Source: Xanthomonas melonis (GTDB lineage Bacteria; Pseudomonadota; Gammaproteobacteria; Xanthomonadales; Xanthomonadaceae). Taken from it: a stretch of DNA of 64,000 nucleotides. The translations under genes were made by a program, and so were the position numbers. Shown piece by piece: positions 38,201 to 46,349 of this stretch. The DNA lies in contig NZ_JAJGQH010000012.1 of the NCBI RefSeq assembly GCF_020783655.1, positions 62,001-126,000 of the forward strand, read 5' to 3'. The stretch's first letter is position 1; each line of letters opens with the position of its first letter. The notes below the pieces were generated by a model, which saw only the letters and a program-made list of their open reading frames with translations, had not been told where the DNA came from and made no database searches.

Positions 38201-38877
38201 GCTTCTATCTCAGCGGGCATCCGTTCGACCCGCATCGCGACGACGTGCGCGAGCTGGTCGGTTGCGACCTGGGTGCGCTGGAAAAGATCCTGGCCTCGCA
38301 ACAACGTGGCGGCGGTGGAGGCGGCGGCGATGGCGAAAAACGCGCCTGGCGCCCGGAGGTCAGTGCCATCCTGGCCGGCCAGGTGGTCGGCGTGCGCCGC
38401 AAGGGCGACAGCCAGGTGTTCGTGCAACTGGAAGACGGCCGCGGGCGGGTGGAATGCAGCGCGTTTTCCGATGCGATGGCCGAGTTCGGCCACCTGCTCA
38501 CCCGCGACCGCATCCTGATCGTCAAGGGCGGCCTGCGCGAGGACGAATTCAACGGCGGCTACAGCCTGCGCATCCGCCAGTGCTGGGACTACGAGCAGAT
38601 CTGCGCCGACCACGCCCAGCGGCTGTCGCTGCGCCTGGACCTGCGCGAGAAACAGGCCTTCACGCGTATCGACGCCTTGCTGGCCAAGCACCGTCCCGGC
38701 AAGACCCCCCTGCGCCTGGACCTGCTGCTACGCGCGCCCAGCGGCGGCGTGGCCGGCATGCTCGACCTCAACGGCAACCACTCGGTACGCATCGACCAGC
38801 ACCTCATGGACAGCCTGCGCGCCGACCCGGCGGTGCGCACGGTGAAGGTCAAGTACAGCCCACCGTGGGCGCAGTGA
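35284..38877 (+). CDS. dnaE: DNA polymerase III alpha subunit
   Basis: 1197 aa replicative polymerase. N-terminal PHP domain (FVHLHVHTEFSLADS), palm with catalytic acidic residues in MPDFDIDFCMDRRDEVIDY (Asp411, 413 and 415 region), GPGRGSGAGSLVAWAL, thumb and fingers, then an OB fold (VSAILAGQVVGVRRKGDSQ). Slightly longer than E. coli (1160), partly through a Gly-rich stretch (QQRGGGGGGGDGEK). The start MSTSRFVHLHVHTEF is firm. In many proteobacteria dnaE lies between rnhB and accA, as here. Confidence 0.97.
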   Translation: MSTSRFVHLHVHTEFSLADSTIRVPEKPDQADPKKAKQANLLSRAVELDMPALAVTDLNNLFALVKFYKAAEGVGIKPIAGADVMIATPDMTPWRMTLLCRDREGYLSLSRLLTRAWMEGHRPEGGVAIHPEWLQAGHANLFALAGRDSLAGRLFAEGRADLAEQQLADWQRVFGDGLHLELTRTGREGEERFNQFALHAAGVRGLPVVASNDVRFLYASDFNAHEARVCISSGRVLDDPKRPREYSDQQYMKSSEEMAALFADIPDAIDNTHALAQRCNIEMRLGTYFLPAYPVPEDETLDTWIRSQSRQGLAARLEKNPIAPGKTRQDYVDRLEFELDTIIKMGFPGYFLIVADFIQWGKNQGIPIGPGRGSGAGSLVAWALQITDLDPLPYNLLFERFLNPERVSMPDFDIDFCMDRRDEVIDYVARKYGRERVSQIITYGTMAAKAVVRDAGRVLGFSYGLVDSVAKLIPNILGITLKDAMGEGKDSEMASPDLIQRYQVEDDVRDLMDLARQLEDLTRNAGKHAGGVVIAPDPLSEFCPLFAEHDEDGRGKNPVTQFDKDDVEAVGLVKFDFLGLRTLTIIDWAVKAINVRHARAGIDPVDITAIPLDDAPTYKGVFASGATGAVFQFESSGMRRLLKDARPDRFEDLIALVSLYRPGPMDLIPDFNARKHGQQEIVYPDPRTEVILKDTYGIMVYQEQVMQMAQIVGDYSLGGADLLRRAMGKKVPAEMAKHREIFREGAAKGGVGAAKADEIFDLMEKFAGYGFNKSHAAAYALVSYQTAWLKRHYPAEFMAATLSSDMDNTDKVVGFLDEVRNLGLSVRPPRVNESAYMFEAASPDTIQYGLGAIKGVGQGACEAIVEERQRGGPYTTLLDFCTRVGTAKLNRRTLEAMINAGAMDGLGKNRASLMLQLPEVMKATEQMARERASGQNSLFGGPDPGAPAMRLDLPESKEWPLGQLLSGERETLGFYLSGHPFDPHRDDVRELVGCDLGALEKILASQQRGGGGGGGDGEKRAWRPEVSAILAGQVVGVRRKGDSQVFVQLEDGRGRVECSAFSDAMAEFGHLLTRDRILIVKGGLREDEFNGGYSLRIRQCWDYEQICADHAQRLSLRLDLREKQAFTRIDALLAKHRPGKTPLRLDLLLRAPSGGVAGMLDLNGNHSVRIDQHLMDSLRADPAVRTVKVKYSPPWAQ

Positions 38878-38893
38878 GGCCGGAACTCAGAAG

Positions 38894-38944
38894 CCGGGAC
38901 CCAGAAGCCAGAAGCCGGGACCCGGGACCCGGGACCCGGGACCC
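38894..38944 (+). repeat. CGGGACC heptamer array after dnaE
   Basis: Interrupted then perfect CGGGACC units directly after the dnaE stop. Inverse complement of the array at 39128-39186, so the pair brackets the decamer repeat at 39003-39126. Confidence 0.8.
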
Positions 38945-39002
38945 GCAAGAGCTTACGCGGCCCCAAACCCTCCACGCTCAGACTCTGCTTCTGTCTTGAT
39001 CT

Positions 39003-39126
39003 TTGCCTTTGCCTTGCCTTGCTTTGCCTTGCTTTGCCTTGCTTTGCCTTGCTTTGCTTTGCCTTGCTTTGCCTTGCTTTGCCTTGCTTTGCCTTGCTTT
39101 GCCTTGCTTTGCCTTGCCTTGCCTTG
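39003..39126 (+). repeat. TTTGCCTTGC decamer VNTR
   Basis: About twelve tandem copies of a 10-bp unit (TTTGCCTTGC with minor variants) spanning 124 bp. All reading frames are open, producing artificial Phe/Ala/Leu/Pro/Cys-rich ORFs, but no gene is supported. Likely a variable-number tandem repeat. Confidence 0.85.
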
Positions 39127-39127
39127 C

Positions 39128-39186
39128 CGGGTCCCGGGTCCCGGGTCCCGGGTCCCGAGTCCCGAGTCCCGAGTCCCGAGTCCCGG
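39128..39186 (+). repeat. GGTCCCG / AGTCCCG heptamer array before accA
   Basis: Eight tandem 7-bp units: first GGTCCCG, later AGTCCCG. Inverse of the array at 38894-38944. With the VNTR they fill most of the 401-bp dnaE-accA gap. Confidence 0.8.
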
Positions 39187-39244
39187 CTTCCAAGCTCCGG
39201 CTCCATCCCAACGCCCCCGTACGGGCCAGCCGCAGCGCTTCAGC

Positions 39245-39250
39245 TATACT
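39245..39250 (+). promoter_or_regulatory. -10 element of accA promoter
   Basis: TATACT in CAGCTATACTCCCCGCC, 28 bp before the accA ATG and of the same style as the rpsB and frr -10 regions. The -35 (near 39222) is poor. Confidence 0.5.
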
Positions 39251-39278
39251 CCCCGCCTTACGTTGACGACGCCACTGC

Positions 39279-40238
39279 ATGAATCCCAACTACCTCGACT
39301 TCGAGCAACCCATCGCCGATCTGGAAGCCAAGATCCAGGAACTGCGCAAGGCCAGTACCGGACCTGCGGTCAACGTGGACACCGAGGTGCGGGCGCTGCG
39401 AGACAAGCTGCGCGTGCGCACCGCGCAGATCTTCCGCGACCTGTCGGCCTGGCAGGTGTCGCAGCTGGCGCGGCACCCGCAGCGCCCGTACACGCTGGAC
39501 TACATCGGCACCATCTGCGACGAATTCCAGGAGCTGGCCGGCGACCGCGCCTATGCCGACGACAAGGCGATCGTCGGTGGCCTGGGCCGCATCGACGGGC
39601 GCCCGGTGGTCATCATCGGCCACCAGAAGGGCCGTGACACCAAGACCAAGGTGGCACGCAACTTCGGCATGCCGCGCCCGGAGGGTTACCGCAAGGCGCT
39701 GCGCCTGATGAAGCTGGCCGAGCGTTTCCGCCTGCCGCTGCTGACCTTCATCGACACCCCCGGTGCCTACCCGGGCATCGGCGCCGAAGAACGCGGCCAG
39801 TCCGAGGCGATCGCGCGCAACCTGCTGGAAATGGCCGAGCTGAAGATTCCGGTGATCTGCACCGTGATCGGCGAAGGCGGCTCCGGCGGCGCGCTGGCCA
39901 TCGGCGTCGGCGACCGCACCCTGATGCTGGAATACGGCACCTATTCGGTGATTTCGCCGGAAGGCTGCGCTTCGATCCTGTGGAAGGACGCGGCCAAGGC
40001 CAAGGATGCGGCCGAACAGCTCGGCCTGACCGCCAAGCGGCTCAAGGGCCTGGGGCTCGTCGACAAGGTGATCCGCGAACCCACTGGTGGCGCACATCGC
40101 AACCCGGAGCAGATGGGCAAGCGCCTGAAGGCGGTCTTGCTCAACGAACTGGACGCGCTGGAAAAGATCCCGATGGAAACGCTGCTGCAGCAGCGCTACG
40201 AGCGCCTGCGCAGTTATGGCGCCTACGAAGGGCACTGA
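39279..40238 (+). CDS. accA: Acetyl-CoA carboxylase carboxyltransferase subunit alpha
   Basis: 319 aa, identical to the E. coli length. With AccD it transfers CO2 from carboxybiotin to acetyl-CoA, the first committed step of fatty-acid synthesis. Opens [20 protein letters not shown]. Carboxyltransferase motifs: [56 protein letters not shown] and [13 protein letters not shown]. Confidence 0.97.
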   Translation: MNPNYLDFEQPIADLEAKIQELRKASTGPAVNVDTEVRALRDKLRVRTAQIFRDLSAWQVSQLARHPQRPYTLDYIGTICDEFQELAGDRAYADDKAIVGGLGRIDGRPVVIIGHQKGRDTKTKVARNFGMPRPEGYRKALRLMKLAERFRLPLLTFIDTPGAYPGIGAEERGQSEAIARNLLEMAELKIPVICTVIGEGGSGGALAIGVGDRTLMLEYGTYSVISPEGCASILWKDAAKAKDAAEQLGLTAKRLKGLGLVDKVIREPTGGAHRNPEQMGKRLKAVLLNELDALEKIPMETLLQQRYERLRSYGAYEGH

Positions 40239-40296
40239 TCCGCGTGCACGATGACCGGCCGCGCCATCTGCGCGGCCTCGGAAAGGATTCCTTCGC

Positions 40297-41052
40297 ATGA
40301 CCCCACTCCTGCTGATCTCGCTGTTGCTGCAAGCCGCCTGCTGCGTCCATGTGGTGCGCAGCGGCCGCCCGCTGTACTGGATCTTTCTGCTGCTGGCGTT
40401 TTCGCTGCTGGCGGTGCTGGTCTACGTGTTCGTGGCGGTGATCCCCGATCTGCGCAACGACCCCGGCGCACGCCGCAGCCTCAAGCGCGTGCGCAACACC
40501 CTGGATCCGCAGCGCGAACAGCGCGATGCCTCGCGCCGGCTGGACGTGGCCGACACCCCGGAGAATCGCCGCCAGCTCGCCGAGAGCCTGCTTGCTCGCG
40601 GCGACTACGCGCAGGCGGCCGAGCATTACCAGGGCGCCTTGCGCGGGCTGTATCGCGACGATCCCCACCTGATGCTCGGCCTGGCCCGGGCGCAGTTCGG
40701 ACTCGGGCAGGCGCAGCAGGCACGGCAGACCCTGGATGCCCTGATTGCGGCCAACCCCGGCTTCCGCTCGCACGACGGTCACCTGCTGTACGCGCGTGCG
40801 GTCGAAGACTGCGGCGATACCGATGCCGCCCTGCACGAGTATGAGACGTTGGCGCAGGGCTACCCGGGCGAAGAAGCACGTGTGCGTTATGCACAGCTGC
40901 TGCACCGCATGGGCCGTGGCGATCAGGCCAGGGCGGTGTACGAACAGGTGCTGCGGCATGCCGCTGCCTCGCCCAAGCATTACCAACGCGAGCAACGCGC
41001 CTGGGTCGATCTGGCACGCAAGGGCCTGCGCGAACTGGACACGGGCGCGTAA
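40297..41052 (+). CDS. Membrane-anchored TPR protein
   Basis: 251 aa. Two hydrophobic segments at the N-terminus (about 1-16 and 26-50, LLLAFSLLAVLVYVFVAVIP) anchor it. The rest is a cytosolic or periplasmic series of TPR-like helices (RGDYAQAAEHYQGALRGLY, GQAQQARQTLDALIAANPG, GRGDQARAVYEQVLRHA). Similar proteins act as scaffolds, but no partner is apparent. Starts 58 bp after accA behind AAAGGA, so it may be co-transcribed with it. Confidence 0.75.
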   Translation: MTPLLLISLLLQAACCVHVVRSGRPLYWIFLLLAFSLLAVLVYVFVAVIPDLRNDPGARRSLKRVRNTLDPQREQRDASRRLDVADTPENRRQLAESLLARGDYAQAAEHYQGALRGLYRDDPHLMLGLARAQFGLGQAQQARQTLDALIAANPGFRSHDGHLLYARAVEDCGDTDAALHEYETLAQGYPGEEARVRYAQLLHRMGRGDQARAVYEQVLRHAAASPKHYQREQRAWVDLARKGLRELDTGA

Positions 41053-41140
41053 TCGCACGCTGGCTCAGGCATCACCTCGCGCCAGGCACCGCCACGCGCG
41101 CCCCACCTTGGATAGCCCCTCCGCGATCGAGGCGACCACC

Positions 41141-41590
41141 ATGCCCAGAAAGCCCGACATCGAGCCAGGCCTGAAAGCCGAGATCGATCACTTGCTGGCG
41201 TTGTCGGCGCAGGCGTTTCGCAGCGGCACCCTGGCCGAATCGCTCGCCCTCGGCCTGCAGGCCTGGGCGCTGATTCCCGAGCCCAAGGAAAGCTGGGACT
41301 ACTACCCGCAAAGCCTGTCGGCGAGCTTCGTGAAGGACTACGCCGACCTGCACGATGCGGACAACGTGCGCAAGTGGATCGAGGTGATGGCGCGGATGTA
41401 CGACGACCCGGAACGCACCGACCATCTCGTGCTGATGACCGAAGGCGAAGCGATGCTCCAGCTCGGAGATGACGCACGCGCCTGCGCAGTCTTCGGCAGA
41501 ATTTACGCGCTGTACGGCAGGAAGGGATTTTCAGCGCACCAGAAACGCTATCTGGAGTTGTATCTGGACCAGGCACGCAAGTGCGAATGA
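41141..41590 (+). CDS. Hypothetical helical protein, TPR-like
   Basis: 149 aa with no signal peptide. Mostly helical, with SESLALGLQAWALIP-type and GDDARACAVFGRIYALYG helix pairs, resembling a single TPR pair. No recognised family. It lies after the TPR protein and before convergent hemJ. The start MPRKPDIEPG is supported only by frame and length. Confidence 0.6.
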   Translation: MPRKPDIEPGLKAEIDHLLALSAQAFRSGTLAESLALGLQAWALIPEPKESWDYYPQSLSASFVKDYADLHDADNVRKWIEVMARMYDDPERTDHLVLMTEGEAMLQLGDDARACAVFGRIYALYGRKGFSAHQKRYLELYLDQARKCE

Positions 41591-41805
41591 AGCCGCTCCG
41601 CCCCGGTGCTGCGCCCCTTCGGCGTACCATCGACGGCGGGCCCTCGCGCATGTCGATGTGCTGCTTCGATCATTGCCGTTGCAGGCACGGCGGCGGCCGC
41701 ACTTTTCATCGGCGCACTCCGTCACGACGCGCGGTTGACGACCGGATCGCGCTGCTACGCACGCCGCTTCGGTGACGAGCTGCCGCATGCGTCCTGGACC
41801 TGCAC

Positions 41806-42252
41806 TCAGAACGGCTTGGCCAGCACCAGCCAGATCACGCCCACCAGCAGCAGCACCGGCACCTCGTTGAACAGCCGCAGCGCGCGGCCGCCGGGCAGCG
41901 CGCGGCGTTGGTCCACGCCCTTCAACCAGCGCCCGGCCACGATGTAGTGCGCAAGGATCAAGGCCACCGCGAACAGCTTGGCATGCAACCAGCCGCCGGC
42001 CACCATCGTCGGGAAATCGGGAATCACGCGGTAGCCCTGCCACAGCACCGCACCCAGCAGCAGCGCCAGACCGAGCATGCTGTGGCCGAACCTGTACAAC
42101 CGCCGGCCCATCAGCACCAGGCGCGCGCGCACGGCGGTGTCGCTGCCGGCTTCGGCGATATTGACCAGGATGCGCGGCAGATAAAACACCGCAGCCATCC
42201 AGGCGATGACGAACAACAGGTGGAAGGTCTTGATCCACAGATACAAGGTCAT
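41806..42252 (-). CDS. hemJ: Protoporphyrinogen oxidase HemJ
   Basis: 148 aa membrane protein with four hydrophobic segments. The N-terminal LWIKTFHLLFVIAWMAAVFY followed by LPRILVNIAE is the HemJ (UPF0093/CopD-like) signature, including the conserved His. Catalyses protoporphyrinogen IX to protoporphyrin IX in heme synthesis. The conserved LHAKL segment (GGWLHAKLFAVALILAHY) is also present. Typical length about 140-150 aa. Confidence 0.88.
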   Translation of the reverse strand: MTLYLWIKTFHLLFVIAWMAAVFYLPRILVNIAEAGSDTAVRARLVLMGRRLYRFGHSMLGLALLLGAVLWQGYRVIPDFPTMVAGGWLHAKLFAVALILAHYIVAGRWLKGVDQRRALPGGRALRLFNEVPVLLLVGVIWLVLAKPF

Positions 42253-42324
42253 GCGCTGGCTCCGCTGGCTCGCGTAGGATGGCCCGCATTTTCACCTATC
42301 CGCCGCTACGAAAGCGCATCGGGC

Positions 42325-42927
42325 ATGCACATGCACAACGACAAACAGTACGACGCCGCCTATTTCGCCCGCTGGTACGGCAAGGCCGGCCTGGCCGACC
42401 CGGCGCGCCTGCGACGCAAGGTCGCATTGGCCGTGGCCCAAGCCGAGTACTACCTGGAGCGGCCGATCCGCAGCGTGCTCGACGTCGGCTGCGGCGAAGG
42501 CGCATGGCGAGCGCCGCTGTTGGCGTTGCGCCCCAAGCTCAGCTACCTGGGCTTCGACAGCAGCGCCTACGCCGTGCAGCGCTACGGCCGCAGCCGCCAG
42601 ATCCATCCGGCCCGTTTCGGCGACTTCGCCTGGCTACGCCCCTGTGCGCCGGTGGACCTGCTGATCTGCTCGGACGTGCTGCATTACGTGCCCACGCGCG
42701 AACTCAACCAGGGACTGCCAGGGCTGGCCGAATTGTGTGCAGGTGTCGCGTTCCTGGAAACCTTTGCGCAGGAGGACGCGTTCGAGGGCGACCACGACGG
42801 TTTCCAGCCCCGCCCGGCGCGCTGGTATCGCAAGCGCTTCGGTAGCGTCGGCTTTGCCGCGCTGGGGTCGCATTGCTGGCTGTCGCCGGCGCTGGCAAGC
42901 GAGGCCTCGGCCCTGGAGCACGGCTGA
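42325..42927 (+). CDS. Class I SAM-dependent methyltransferase
   Basis: 200 aa. The AdoMet-binding motif I is VLDVGCGEGAWRAPL, followed by YLGFDSSAYAVQRYG (acidic residue of motif II) and DLLICSDVLHYVP (motif IV). Substrate unknown. Start at 42325 (MHMHNDKQYD); a second ATG at 42331 is equally possible. Divergent from hemJ across about 70 bp. Confidence 0.8.
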   Translation: MHMHNDKQYDAAYFARWYGKAGLADPARLRRKVALAVAQAEYYLERPIRSVLDVGCGEGAWRAPLLALRPKLSYLGFDSSAYAVQRYGRSRQIHPARFGDFAWLRPCAPVDLLICSDVLHYVPTRELNQGLPGLAELCAGVAFLETFAQEDAFEGDHDGFQPRPARWYRKRFGSVGFAALGSHCWLSPALASEASALEHG

Positions 42928-43055
42928 GCACCGGAGGCGCGGCCTTCGCCCCGTTTCCTCTGCCCTGACAACCTCAACCGCCAGCAGCCCCATTAAGGTG
43001 CAAATGCGCCAAAACCGGTATGCTGCGCGGCAGCAAAACCGCACGGATGGGTGGA

Positions 43056-44363
43056 ATGCTTTATCAACTGCATGAGCTGACCCGCAATCTGCTTGCCCCC
43101 TGGGTGCATCAGGCCCAGGCCAACGCCAAGATGTTCTCCGATCCCGACAGCCTGTGGGCTTCGCTTCCGGGTGCCGAGCGCATGGCCGCCAGCAACGAGC
43201 TGTTCCATCGCCTGGGCAAGGAATACGAAAAGCCTGCCTGGGCGCTGGACGATGTCGAAGTGGACGGCCATTCGCTGCCCATCATCGAACGTGAAGTGCT
43301 GAGCAAGCCGTTCTGCCGCCTGCTGCGCTTCAAGCGTTTCAGCGACCATGTCGAGCTGATCGGCACGATGAAGCAGCAGCCCGCCGTGCTGGTGGTGGCG
43401 CCGCTGTCCGGCCATCACGCCACCCTGCTGCGCGATACCGTGCGCACCCTGTTGCGCAACCACAAGGTGTACGTGACCGACTGGGTAGACGCACGCATGG
43501 TGCCGCTGGAAGCCGGCGCGTTCCGGCTCGAGGATTACATCAGCTACATCCAGGACTTCATCCGTCATATCGGCGCCGAACGCCTGCATGTGGTGAGCGT
43601 GTGCCAGCCCACCGTGCCGGTGCTGGCGGCGGTGTCGCTGATGGCGTCCAACGACGAACCCACGCCGCGTTCGCTGGTGATGATGGGCGGCCCGATCGAT
43701 GCGCGGCGCAGCCCGACCCAGGTCAACAACCTGGCGACCGAAAACGGCATCGAGTGGTTCCAGAACAACCTGATCCACACCGTGCCATTCCCCTACCCGG
43801 GCCATGGCCGCCAGGTGTATCCAGGCTTTCTGCAGCACGCCGGCTTCCTGTCGATGAATCCCAACCGGCACGTGATGTCGCATTGGGATTTCTATACCGA
43901 TCTGGTCAAGGGCGACCTGCAGGACGCACAGGCACACCGGCAGTTCTACGACGAGTACAACGCCGTGCTCGACATGCCGGCCGAGTACTACCTGGACACG
44001 ATTCGCGTGGTGTTCCAGGAGTTCCTGTTGCCGCAGGGCAAGTGGACCGTGGATGGCCAGTTGGTCAAACCCTCGGCGATCCGCAACACCGCCCTGCTCA
44101 GCATCGAAGGCGAGCTGGACGACATCGCTGGCCTGGGCCAGACCGAGGCCGTCCACGACCTGTGCACCGGCATCGATGCCGCGCACCGCCGCCACCTGGT
44201 GGTGGAAGGCGCCGGCCACTACGGCATCTTCAGCGGCCGCCGCTGGCGCGAAGTGGTGTACCCGCAGGTGCGCGAATTCATCGCCCGCTACGATGCCGAT
44301 CCGGTCGGCAGCCGCGACCCGGCCACCGTCACGCCGATCCGCAAGCGCGGCAAGCGCGCCTGA
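43056..44363 (+). CDS. phaZ: Intracellular polyhydroxyalkanoate depolymerase
   Basis: 435 aa from MLYQLHELTRNLLAPW, with GGATGGGTGG upstream. Alpha/beta-hydrolase fold enzyme that degrades stored PHB. With this start the nucleophile is Cys183 (VSVCQPTVP), with Asp355 (GELDDIAG) and His388 (GAGHYG), identical in number to the triad reported for Ralstonia eutropha PhaZ1. This strongly supports both assignment and start. No signal peptide, consistent with an intracellular enzyme. Followed by a strong terminator. Confidence 0.92.
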   Translation: MLYQLHELTRNLLAPWVHQAQANAKMFSDPDSLWASLPGAERMAASNELFHRLGKEYEKPAWALDDVEVDGHSLPIIEREVLSKPFCRLLRFKRFSDHVELIGTMKQQPAVLVVAPLSGHHATLLRDTVRTLLRNHKVYVTDWVDARMVPLEAGAFRLEDYISYIQDFIRHIGAERLHVVSVCQPTVPVLAAVSLMASNDEPTPRSLVMMGGPIDARRSPTQVNNLATENGIEWFQNNLIHTVPFPYPGHGRQVYPGFLQHAGFLSMNPNRHVMSHWDFYTDLVKGDLQDAQAHRQFYDEYNAVLDMPAEYYLDTIRVVFQEFLLPQGKWTVDGQLVKPSAIRNTALLSIEGELDDIAGLGQTEAVHDLCTGIDAAHRRHLVVEGAGHYGIFSGRRWREVVYPQVREFIARYDADPVGSRDPATVTPIRKRGKRA

Positions 44364-44372
44364 TCCAGGCAG

Positions 44373-44411
44373 ACAACCATCCCCGGCAGGAATGGCCGGG
44401 GATGGTTGTTT
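44373..44411 (+). terminator. Intrinsic terminator after phaZ
   Basis: 15-bp perfect stem (ACAACCATCCCCGGC with GCCGGGGATGGTTGT, 7-nt loop) followed by TTTA, 10 bp after the stop. Confidence 0.85.
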
Positions 44412-44598
44412 ATGGGCGTGGCAGAGCGCTCCGGCGATGTTCCCTGCCCGTCGTGTCAGTAGCGCCCGTGACCCAGTGTCAGGGAATGAGCTTAAAACCT
44501 TTGGGTTACAGCCATTCCGGCAGCGCTCATCTACAGTCGATGTCCCCTGTGCCGATACCTCTGGCCAGGTGGGTTTCACTTTTCGATAGGGCGATACG

Positions 44599-46152
44599 AT
44601 GCAACTGACACGCTTGGCGCGGCCGGCCATGGCTGACACTTCCTTTGGCGCCACCCGGCGTCTGTGCCTGGCGATCGGACTGGCGCTGCCGGGACTCGGC
44701 ATGGCCCAGGTCGCTCCTGCGCCTGCCAACGCCGAACAGGCGGTCGCCGAGCCGGCCAAGCGCCCGGACACGACGGCACCGGCGACGGCCAAGGGCTACC
44801 CGCTCGAAGCCCAGGGCTGGGGTTCCAAGCAGGGCGGCAACATGTGGCAGGTGCGCTGGGCCGAGGACTGGTCGTATCTGAAGGATCGCTCCAAGCGCAA
44901 GAGTCCGTTCGATCCGCTCAAATACATTCCGCTCAGCGAGGACGGCGATGTCTACGTTTCGCTCAGCAACGAGCTGCGCGTGCGCAGCAATACGATCACC
45001 AATCCTGGCCTGATTCCCGGCAGCCACTCGCAGCAGCAATACCTGTTCCGCGCGTTCTTCGGCGCGGACTGGCACGTGGGCGAGCACTTCCGCCTCTACA
45101 CCGAACTGGCGCACGGCAGCCTGGACGGGCGCAACGAAGGCACCAAGACCGGTACGCAGGAAAACAACGCCATCCTGCAGCAGGTCTTCTTCGACGTGAA
45201 GGGCAACATCGGCGGCGCCGACACCGGCCTGCGGGTTGGCCGCCAGGTGTTTGTCGACGGCCCCACCACCTTGATGGCACTGCGCGACAACACCGACATC
45301 TTCGTCACCTTCAACGGTGCGCGCGCCTGGGCGATCGGTGAGAAGACCCGCGTGGACGTGTTCGACTTCAACTTCAACCTGGACGGGACCGAAGGCCTGG
45401 GCGACGACCGCATCGACCGTTCGCGGCATTTCCGCGGCGTGGTGGGCGGCTATCGGTTGCCCACCGCCAAGCCGATGTACCTGGAGCCGTTCTTCTATCA
45501 GTTCCGCAACGACAACCAGGTCTGGGGCCGGCAGACCGCCGAGGAAAATCGCAACTACTACGGCCTGCGCCTGTGGGGCAACGTGGGCAAGCTGCGCACC
45601 GATTCGTTCGTGGCCGTGCAGCGTGGCAGCTTCGGCGGGCGTGACCTGCGCGCCTATATGGCCAGCACCTCCAACGCCTGGACCCTGAGCGATGCGGGCT
45701 GGAAGCCGCGTCTGGGCTTCCATAGCGAAATCGCGTCCGGCGGCGGCGGCACGTCCGGCACCGGCACGCTCCGCAACAACAATTTCCTGTACGGCAACAC
45801 GATCTACTTCAGCTGGGCCACGTTCTTCGGCCCGGTCAATCTGGTCACCGCCGCGCCGACGTTCACCTTCTCGCCCACCTCCAAGATCACCGTCAATCTG
45901 GAATGGGAAACCCTGTGGCGCCAGACCACCAGCGACGCGATCTACAACAACCAGGCGCGTGCCTATGCACGGACCCAGAACACCGGCGAACGGCGCATCG
46001 GCACCATGCCGCGCATCAACGCCACCTGGAACATCGATCCGAACTGGTCGGTGACCTTCCGCGCCGAACACCTGATGGCCGGCCCGGCGCTGACCAAGGC
46101 CGGTTACGGCGATTCGACCTTCGTGATGGGCTGGTTGAACTTCCGCTTCTGA
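44599..46152 (+). CDS. Alginate-export-family outer membrane porin
   Basis: 517 aa. Signal peptide (cleavage near GMAQ), a Pro/Ala-rich linker, then a barrel with AEDWSYLKDRSKRKSPFDPLK (split as AEDWSYLKDR and KRKSPFDPLKYIP), a signature of the alginate_exp domain, and an aromatic C-terminus (WLNFRF). These proteins form channels for anionic polysaccharides or other solutes; Xanthomonas is not known for alginate, so the substrate is open. An ATG at 44629 is an alternative start. Followed by its own terminator. Confidence 0.8.
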   Translation: MQLTRLARPAMADTSFGATRRLCLAIGLALPGLGMAQVAPAPANAEQAVAEPAKRPDTTAPATAKGYPLEAQGWGSKQGGNMWQVRWAEDWSYLKDRSKRKSPFDPLKYIPLSEDGDVYVSLSNELRVRSNTITNPGLIPGSHSQQQYLFRAFFGADWHVGEHFRLYTELAHGSLDGRNEGTKTGTQENNAILQQVFFDVKGNIGGADTGLRVGRQVFVDGPTTLMALRDNTDIFVTFNGARAWAIGEKTRVDVFDFNFNLDGTEGLGDDRIDRSRHFRGVVGGYRLPTAKPMYLEPFFYQFRNDNQVWGRQTAEENRNYYGLRLWGNVGKLRTDSFVAVQRGSFGGRDLRAYMASTSNAWTLSDAGWKPRLGFHSEIASGGGGTSGTGTLRNNNFLYGNTIYFSWATFFGPVNLVTAAPTFTFSPTSKITVNLEWETLWRQTTSDAIYNNQARAYARTQNTGERRIGTMPRINATWNIDPNWSVTFRAEHLMAGPALTKAGYGDSTFVMGWLNFRF

Positions 46153-46232
46153 GTGCCTGCGGTGGATCGGTGCGCGTGCGCACCGACGCGTTTTGCCGGT
46201 GCAGCCGTTCACCTGCAGCAGCGATGCATGCG

Positions 46233-46270
46233 CATGCCGCGCCCTGTCCGGGGCGCGGCATGTTGCTTTT
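46233..46270 (+). terminator. Intrinsic terminator after the porin gene
   Basis: 12-bp perfect stem (CATGCCGCGCCC with GGGCGCGGCATG, loop TGTCCG) followed by TTGCTTTT. Confidence 0.8.
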
Positions 46271-46349
46271 CACCGTCTGTACGACAGTCGATGCCAGGAG
46301 CGCGGGCCGCACACCGTCTGCTGCAGTGGCGACCGCACCGATTCGGCCC

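Noticed and set aside
35224-38691. 1155-codon open frame on the minus strand opposite dnaE
   Set aside because: GC-rich antisense shadow of dnaE; the His/Ala/Val/Gln-rich composition is that of reverse-complemented GC3 codons.
38996-39637. Open frames through the decamer repeat (Phe/Ala/Leu/Cys/Pro-rich proteins)
   Set aside because: They arise from a stop-free tandem repeat, are present in all three frames and overlap accA out of frame. No ribosome site or domain.
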